Assembly: GCA_903921835.1 (NCBI GenBank) | Contig: CAIXRL010000246.1 | Location: 1-6,794, forward strand | Length of the DNA: 6,794 bases | Direction of reading: 5' to 3' | Origin: Candidatus Eiseniibacteriota bacterium | GTDB lineage: Bacteria; Eisenbacteria; RBG-16-71-46 | In this document: in pieces, positions 5,753 to 6,794 of the stretch | Numbering within the stretch: position 1 is the stretch's first letter | Layout of the letters: each line of letters opens with the position of its first letter | Notes under the pieces: generated by a model | Databases searched by the model: none | What the model was told of the DNA's origin: nothing | Seen by the model: the letters and a program-made list of their open reading frames with translations, nothing else | Made by a program: the position numbers and the translations under genes

Positions 5753-6400
5753 ATGCCCACGTCCGCCGCCATCCGCCAGTACTTCGCCACGCTTGCCACC
5801 GCCGCCTGCCTCGTGCTGGTCACCGCCTCAGGGGCGCGCGCACAGGTCTGGACGGAGACCGGCGATGCCGGGGATTTGATCGCGACCGCCCAGGCCACCG
5901 TCGGGACGGGTCCGATCACCACCATCAACGGTGACCTCTCGTCGCCGGCGGACGTGGACGTGTACTGCGTCCAGATACCGGTGGTTCCGCCGGCCGGACT
6001 GCCGCTGGTCCAGTTGCAGTGTGCCGTCACCCAGGGCCCGAACGTGTGGCTCTTCGATGCCACGGGCAATGGAGTGTTCTCGGGCGCGACCTGCTCGGCC
6101 GGTGCGAAGACGATTCTCGCACCCAACGTCTCGCTGGCTCCCGGCACGTACTACATCGCGGTGTCGTACTACGGGGTCGATCCGCAGGCGGGAGCGGGTG
6201 CCATCTGGCTTTCCGGCCCGCCCAGCCAGCGCGCTCCCGACGGTCCCGGCGCGGCCGGTCCGCTCACTGGCTGGGCGGGCACTCCGGTTGTCACGGGCAT
6301 CAACCCGTACCAGATCCGCCTGTCGTTCACGAGCTACTGCGGCGCCCCGACGCCGGCGCTGCGCTCCTCCTGGGGCACGCTCAAGAGCGTCTACCGGTAA
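5753..6400 (+). CDS. Small secreted protein with a PPC/DVUA0089-like beta domain
   Basis: The 215-residue product starts with a clear signal peptide: a short polar start with one Arg, a hydrophobic core at about 11-25 (FATLATAACLVLVTA), then GARAQ, consistent with cleavage after ARA at 30. The mature part opens TETGDAGDLIATAQ, followed by ITTINGDLSSPADVDVYCV and later APGTYYIAVSYYG (129-141). This order (D-A-G-D-L-x-x-T-A-Q, a G-x-L-S-x-x-x-D-V-D-x-Y step, and a terminal G-x-Y-Y-I-A-V strand) resembles PPC or DVUA0089-type beta-sandwich proteins. Mature Cys72, Cys90, Cys114 and Cys196 could make two disulfides. A Gly/Pro-rich loop spans about 155-180. The last residues are RSSWGTLKSVYR, a distinctive tail discussed under findings. 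No catalytic motif is visible, so function is unassigned; a cell-surface or secreted binding role is a guess. Confidence 0.82.
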   Translation: MPTSAAIRQYFATLATAACLVLVTASGARAQVWTETGDAGDLIATAQATVGTGPITTINGDLSSPADVDVYCVQIPVVPPAGLPLVQLQCAVTQGPNVWLFDATGNGVFSGATCSAGAKTILAPNVSLAPGTYYIAVSYYGVDPQAGAGAIWLSGPPSQRAPDGPGAAGPLTGWAGTPVVTGINPYQIRLSFTSYCGAPTPALRSSWGTLKSVYR

Positions 6401-6411
6401 TCGCGCCGGTT

Positions 6412-6441
6412 GCCCGGCGCGGGGGTGGTTCCGCGCCGGGC
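6412..6441 (+). terminator. Strong hairpin after the secreted-protein gene
   Basis: GCCCGGCGCGG (6412-6422) and CCGCGCCGGGC (6431-6441) form a perfect 11 bp, almost all-GC stem with an 8-base loop, beginning 12 bases after the TAA stop. Position and stability make it the likely terminator of this gene, though no T-run follows. The first arm overlaps a 15-mer that also occurs at 692-706. Confidence 0.55.
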
Positions 6442-6552
6442 GCCTGGCGTTCACCCGCGGAGCGCAAGCCCTGTTGCCCGGGCCGGCGCGCGTCGGCAGT
6501 ATCCGCCTCGCGCATCCGGCCCTCGCGCTGCGCCCCGCGCGCCGGTCCTGAC

Positions 6553-6582
6553 GATTCCCGCGGCATCCCGCCCGCGGGAATC
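6553..6582. terminator. Second strong hairpin, possibly a bidirectional terminator
   Basis: GATTCCCGCGG (6553-6563) pairs perfectly with CCGCGGGAATC (6572-6582) across an 8-base loop, the same 11/8 geometry as the hairpin at 6412-6441. It lies 152 bases after the secreted-protein stop and 37 bases before the second element copy. It may stop read-through or serve a convergent gene beyond the window; no T-run is present on either side. I see no gene between 6442 and 6619. Confidence 0.45.
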
Positions 6583-6619
6583 CCTTCGTGCGTTGGCGGG
6601 TCGGCCGAAGTCACTAGAG

Positions 6620-6794
6620 CCCGGACTATTCACGAACCGCCAGCCGAGAGTGCGGGATGTGCGTCAGCCGCAAGAAGATCGGCCGGCCGCGCCGGAACCG
6701 TGTTGCAGACACGATGAGGACAGCGGCCGGTCGAGCTTCGCAGCGGATGACGCGCAGATCGCGCTCGCAGGCCGCGGGCTCATGAATAATCCGG
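6620..6794 (+). mobile_element. MITE-like element, copy 2 (cut by the window edge, about one base short)
   Basis: This copy begins CCCGGACTATTCACGA (6620-6635) and ends TCATGAATAATCCGG at the edge, matching the ends of the copy at 845-1040 with a few substitutions. The inverted repeats of this copy no longer match each other perfectly, so it looks older. It lacks the hairpin stretch of copy 1 and is expected to be 176 bp. The sequence just before both copies is similar (CTATAG against CTAGAG), which may be part of the element or of its target preference. Its longest frame, 6657-6785 (42 codons), uses a stop inside the right terminal repeat and is probably not a gene. Confidence 0.72.

Overview
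This is a high-GC bacterial window (clearly above 60% by eye, not computed) with dense coding and long spurious open frames on the opposite strand. Nothing in it fixes the taxon. The gene style (GTG and ATG starts with GGAGG-type ribosome sites, a MacA-like adaptor with stand-alone MacB/FtsX permeases, and a secreted PPC-like protein with a short conserved-looking tail) suits an environmental, Gram-negative-type bacterium of a less-studied phylum such as Acidobacteriota, Gemmatimonadota or Eisenbacteria. That placement is an inference only.

Layout from left to right. Positions 1-663 hold the C-terminal part of an M20-family metallopeptidase/amidohydrolase resembling YgeY. A roughly 180 bp intergenic stretch follows, containing a duplicated 14-mer around a small palindrome (741-787). 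Next is a 196 bp MITE-like element with 16 bp perfect terminal inverted repeats (845-1040). Its right end touches the stop codon of a minus-strand cysteine-cluster protein of the YkgJ type (1041-1559). A 274 bp divergent gap separates that gene from a tight plus-strand operon of three genes: a MacA/HlyD-type periplasmic adaptor (1834-3102) and two different MacB/FtsX-type permeases (3104-4342 and 4360-5607). GC-rich hairpins and an 8 bp inverted repeat lie between the operon and a small secreted protein (5753-6400). Two strong hairpins follow (6412-6441 and 6553-6582). A second, divergent copy of the MITE-like element starts at 6620 and runs off the right edge.

How the genes work together. 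The adaptor and the two permeases should form the inner-membrane and periplasmic parts of a MacAB-type ABC exporter, with the two permeases probably pairing as a heterodimer. The ATPase these permeases need is not in the window and must be encoded elsewhere. The secreted protein has its own ribosome site and is separated by hairpins, so a link to the exporter is only positional. The two same-orientation element copies bracket the cysteine-cluster gene, the exporter operon and the secreted-protein gene as a unit of about 5.9 kb.

I found no CRISPR array, tRNA, rRNA, intact transposase or phage gene. The most interesting items are the repeat-bracketed exporter cassette without an ATPase, the repeat element itself, and the C-terminal tail of the secreted protein.
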